NCBI GenBank assembly: GCA_963775505.1 | Contig: CAVZIL010000001.1 | Location: 434,001-498,000, forward strand | DNA: 64,000 bases | DNA from: JAIBJN01 sp963775505 | GTDB lineage: Bacteria > Actinomycetota > Thermoleophilia > Gaiellales > Gaiellaceae | Direction: 5' to 3' | Shown here: positions 61,346-64,000 of the stretch, piece by piece | How the letters are laid out: every line of letters starts with the position of its first letter | Position numbering within the stretch: position 1 is the stretch's first letter | Translations under genes and position numbers: made by a program | The notes under the pieces: model-generated | What the model was told of the DNA's origin: nothing | Seen by the model: only the letters and a program-made list of their open reading frames with translations | Databases searched by the model: none

Positions 61346-61459
61346 TTGCTTCCCAGAGAGTGAGCGCGAGTGAAACTCGCGCCAGCTCCGCGAATAGTAC
61401 CGGATCGAGGGGCAGGACGTGCGCGTACCGGCGGGATCACAGGCGGTACGCTCCCGCCG

Positions 61460-62119
61460 GTGAACTGGGAGGAGCGCTCCGAGCGGGAGGAGGGACGCTA
61501 CGCGGACGGACTGTCCCGGATGCCGTCGGATCCGGACGCGAGGCAGAGGCAGCTCGTGCGTGTGGCGATGGCGGCAACCGGCGCCGGACTTGCCTGCCTG
61601 ATGCAGGGCCGGAGGGCCGAAGCCGCGGGCTGGTTCGCCCGCTCGGCCGAGCGCTTCCGGGAGAGCTACGCGGACGCGCCGCCGGACAGCTGGGGCCGGC
61701 TCATCGGCGCCCTGAAGGCGCGGGTGCTCGCGGGTGACTGGGACGGCGCCGCCGCAGACGCCGACTGGGCGCTCACCCAGGCGCCGGCCGAGTCGGACTC
61801 GCCCATCGGTCGCTATGCCGCCGTCCTCGCCTTCCTCGTGCTCGGCCGGGACGACGAGGCGCTGGCGCTCGCGGAGTCGTTGCGTGCCGAGCCGCCCGAC
61901 GCCTTCCCGCGGCCCGTGGCTGATGCGCTGGGAGGTCTGGCCTCCCGTGACGCAGACGTCTACCGGGAAGGCGTCGGCAACGTGCTCGTCTCCTTCGAGG
62001 AGCGGGACGCCTACCTCGAGGACATTCCGGTCGCCGACACGGTGGTCGTGCTGGAGGCGCTCGCCGGCCAGCGCGGGCTGGCCGCGCACCCGGCGTCGCA
62101 GCTCTTGCCCGAGCGCTAG
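61460..62119 (+). CDS. Helical hypothetical protein
   Basis: 219 residues from a GTG. No family recognised. It looks all-helical, with TPR-like stretches such as GAGLACLMQGRRAEAAGWFA and GRYAAVLAFLVLGRDDEALA, followed by an acidic region (VSFEERDAYLEDIPVADTVV). There is no signal or membrane helix. Its stop shares CTAG with the convergent MshEN-domain gene. Confidence 0.72.
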   Translation: MNWEERSEREEGRYADGLSRMPSDPDARQRQLVRVAMAATGAGLACLMQGRRAEAAGWFARSAERFRESYADAPPDSWGRLIGALKARVLAGDWDGAAADADWALTQAPAESDSPIGRYAAVLAFLVLGRDDEALALAESLRAEPPDAFPRPVADALGGLASRDADVYREGVGNVLVSFEERDAYLEDIPVADTVVVLEALAGQRGLAAHPASQLLPER

Positions 62120-63419
62120 TCGTCTTCGCCGTCGTCGTCTCCGCGATGTCCACGGAGACGATGGTGTCGGGCTTGAGGAAGCGGCCGCTCACGTAGGGCC
62201 AATCGTCCTGGTCGGCCGTGGCCACCTGCATCATGATCGCCTTCGCCTCCTGCTTCGCGGTCGCCTCGTCCGGGAACTCACCCGCGTCGACCCGCTCGCC
62301 GTTCGTGAGCCGGATCGTCATCCGCCACGGCGCGCCTGCGGCCTCGGGCCCGGCGACCGGCGCGACAGCCGGCTCGGGCGCGGGCTCTGGCTCGGCGGCG
62401 GGCTGGGCGGCCGCGGGCGGGTACGGCGCCGGCGCAGGCGCGGGTGTCGGCTCGGGGAACGGGACGGGCTCGGCCGCCAGCGGCTCGGGACCGGGCGGCG
62501 GCTCCTCGGCGAGAGCGGGCGCAGGCTGAGGAGGTGCCTCCGCCTGGGGCGAGGGCTCGGGCGCGTAGGGCTCGGTGAGAGGCTCCGGCTCGGCGGGCGC
62601 CGCCGGCTCGGGCTCCGCAGTCGGCTGCTCGAGCACCGGCGGCTCCGGCGCCGCCGGGGGCTCCGGGACGGCCTCGACGGCAGGAGCCGTCTCGGCGGTG
62701 GGCTCGGGCCCCGGAGAGAGCTGGTGCTCGGGCGGAGACGGAGGCTCGGAGATCGAGACGGGCTCGGGCCCGGGCTCGGGCTCGGGCTCGGGCTCCGGTA
62801 CCGTGACGGGCTCGGGCTCGAATACCTGCTCGGGCTCTGCGACCGGGACCTGGAAGGCGGGCGGCTCGGGCGCGACCGGCGTCTCGAGGACGATCTCCGC
62901 GCTCCCAGACGCGTGACCGTTCGCGTGCGCGGGGTCGAGGGCCTCGGGCTCGGTCGCGGCCTCGAGCGGCCTCGAGTAGACGTCCGCCGAGATCTCGGCG
63001 AGCTCGGTGCGGGCGGTGACGACGAAGCGCGCGTCCTCACGGCCGAGCGCCTCGCGGATGTTGCGGATGAGGACGTCGTCGGTCGGGTCGGCGATGGCGA
63101 CGACGGGCAGCTCGCCGTCGAAGGCGTAGGGCAGGGCACGGAACAGGCGCGCCTGCTCCTCGGTGAAGAGGGCGGCGGCGGACGGCTCGACGATCTGCTC
63201 CCGTAGGATCACGAACTCGAGCCCCTTCTGGCCGGCCAGCAGCCGGGCCAGGTCGACCTCGGAGATGAGGCCGCGCTCGGTGAGGATCTCGCCGAGGCGC
63301 TTGCCGGTCTTCACGCCCTCTTCGAGGGCGCTCTCGATGGTCTCGGCAGGAAGGAGGCCGGCCCGGAAGATCAGCGTGCCGAGCGGCGCGTCGGGCCGTT
63401 CGCGGAGGGGAGTGCTCAC
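62116..63419 (-). CDS. MshEN/GspE-N domain protein with long Pro/Glu linker; apparent frameshift at the end
   Basis: About 434 residues from a GTG at 63419 with GAAGGAGA four bases before it. Residues about 10-75 are a MshEN domain (LGTLIFRAGLLPAETIESAL, TGKRLGEILTERGLISEVDL, ARLLAGQKGLEF); such domains bind cyclic-di-GMP in MshE-type ATPases. A GspE-N-like region follows to about 155. Then come about 210 residues of Pro/Glu-rich linker and a small domain (WRMTIRLTNGERVDAGEF). The frame runs on antisense into the neighbouring gene; restoring one base near 62137 ends it in DDDGEDD at 62116. No ATPase domain is present. Confidence 0.75.
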
Positions 63420-63542
63420 AGGCTCTCCTTCGGGCCGCGGGATGCCGCGCGCGTCGCCAGGGGGTTGAATCGCTTCCACGTCATGAGCCGCAGAGGGGGC
63501 ACGGTCGAGCCCCGTCTAGCTCTGAGTATCGTCGGATCCGCT

Positions 63543-63580
63543 GAGCCGGTTATCACCCTCACGAGTGATACCGGCGGCTC
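63543..63580 (-). terminator. Hairpin after the ZIP transporter gene
   Basis: TATCAC (63551-63556) pairs with GTGATA (63565-63570), extended by GAGCCGG (63543-63549) against CCGGCGGCTC (63571-63580) with small bulges. It lies just past the ZIP stop on the minus strand. The gap 63420-63591 holds nothing else recognised. Confidence 0.6.
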
Positions 63581-63591
63581 ATACGAGGCTC

Positions 63592-64000
63592 CTACCCGAC
63601 GAGCAGGCCGGTCGCGTACATGATCCCGAGCCCGGCGAGGAAGCCGCCGACCGCGTAGCCCGAGGTGAGGCCGCCCGGAGCGCGCCGCGCGACGTAGCGC
63701 ACCACCTCGACGACCACCTGCAGCGCCGCTCCGGCAGCGACCGAGAAGAAGAGGACCGCGAGCACGTCGCTCGTCACGTAGCCCCCGATCCAGGCGCCCA
63801 GGATGGTGGGCGCGCCCGCGATCAGGACGAGCGCGGCGAGACGGCCGAAGCCCGCGCGGTCGCCCTCGGCCGCAGGCGCTGCGATGCCCAGCCCCTCGGT
63901 GACGTTATGGAGCATGAAGCCGACGATGAGGAACGTCCCCAGCGTCAGCTCGCCCAGCGCGAATGACGTCCCGACCGCGAGCCCCTCGCCGAGATTATGG
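63592..64000 (-). CDS. ZIP family metal transporter, partial
   Basis: The 5' end lies beyond base 64000; the last 136 or so residues are visible. HNLGEGLAVGTSFALGE at the edge is the ZIP helix IV metal site and MLHNVTEGLGIAAP the helix V site. Three further helices follow (AALVLIAGAPTILGAWIGGY, LAVLFFSVAAGAALQVVVEV, GYAVGGFLAGLGIMYATGLL). It imports zinc, iron or manganese down a gradient. Confidence 0.9.
   Translation of the reverse strand, partial: HNLGEGLAVGTSFALGELTLGTFLIVGFMLHNVTEGLGIAAPAAEGDRAGFGRLAALVLIAGAPTILGAWIGGYVTSDVLAVLFFSVAAGAALQVVVEVVRYVARRAPGGLTSGYAVGGFLAGLGIMYATGLLVG

Noticed and set aside
62365..62840. Tandem GGCTCGGGCTCGGG-like DNA repeat
   Set aside because: It is the coding sequence of the Pro/Glu linker of the MshEN-domain protein, not an independent satellite.

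Overview
The window is very GC-rich, has strong third-position G/C bias, many GTG and some TTG starts, and many start/stop overlaps of the ATGA or GTGA type. A SigR/RsrA redox pair, a DipZ-type CcdA-thioredoxin fusion, actinobacterial-style MscL and HtrA proteins and a PAC2 protein all point to a high-GC actinobacterium. Gene content suggests a deep branch such as Thermoleophilia (Gaiellales or Solirubrobacterales), but that placement is inference. No rRNA, tRNA, CRISPR array, complete insertion sequence or phage region was recognised. Five genes carry clear frame breaks (six single-base insertions, one apparent deletion), so either assembly error or recent decay affects this contig.

Layout. 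1-8666 (minus strand): an oligopeptide-type ABC importer followed by amidase-like enzymes (S66 carboxypeptidase, broken C45 acyltransferase/hydrolase, creatininase family) and an OsmC protein, mostly with overlapping ends. 8840-11911: DEAD-box helicase and ABC exporter. 11996-17764: a tightly coupled trio of an alpha-oxoamine-synthase-like PLP enzyme, a membrane GAF-PAS-GGDEF-EAL protein and an MFS exporter. 17870-22620: small genes, a LuxR-family remnant, HtrA, a YbdK-type ligase and a heavy-metal-binding protein. 22677-27718: sigR/rsrA with a matching SigR promoter, a LytR_C protein, a nucleotidyltransferase, a broken amidohydrolase and an M24 peptidase. 27773-32066: secreted proteins including CopC-like and YcnI-like copper proteins. 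32063-41178: M16 peptidase, thioesterase, SIS protein, membrane protein, RTX-repeat protein, cupredoxin-like protein, two PLP/OsmC genes, methylmalonate-semialdehyde dehydrogenase and Mug. 41324-48854: nadE, a 4-TM protein, a palindromic element, a class V aminotransferase, an acyl-CoA synthetase, and a TetR/efflux pair with two operators. 49172-50613: an XRE-TPR regulator followed by a 28-residue secreted-peptide gene. 50964-58803: rhodanese, MscL, proline racemase, DDAH-like hydrolase, selD, ctaA, PAC2 and dipZ. 58840-64000: SF2 helicase, a MshEN-domain protein and a partial ZIP transporter.

The most exciting candidate is 49172-50613. A helix-turn-helix/TPR regulator of the RRNPP architecture is followed, through a near-perfect ribosome binding site, by a tiny gene encoding a positively charged, hydrophobic, signal-like peptide with the polar tail GFGHFGGR. 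This is the receptor-plus-propeptide layout of PlcR/PapR and NprR/NprX quorum sensing, which is known from Firmicutes. The second candidate is the PLP enzyme, cyclic-di-GMP protein and exporter trio at 11996-17764. It could make, sense and export a small molecule. A third theme is copper: four secreted proteins at 29568-36658 appear to be cleaved immediately before a histidine.
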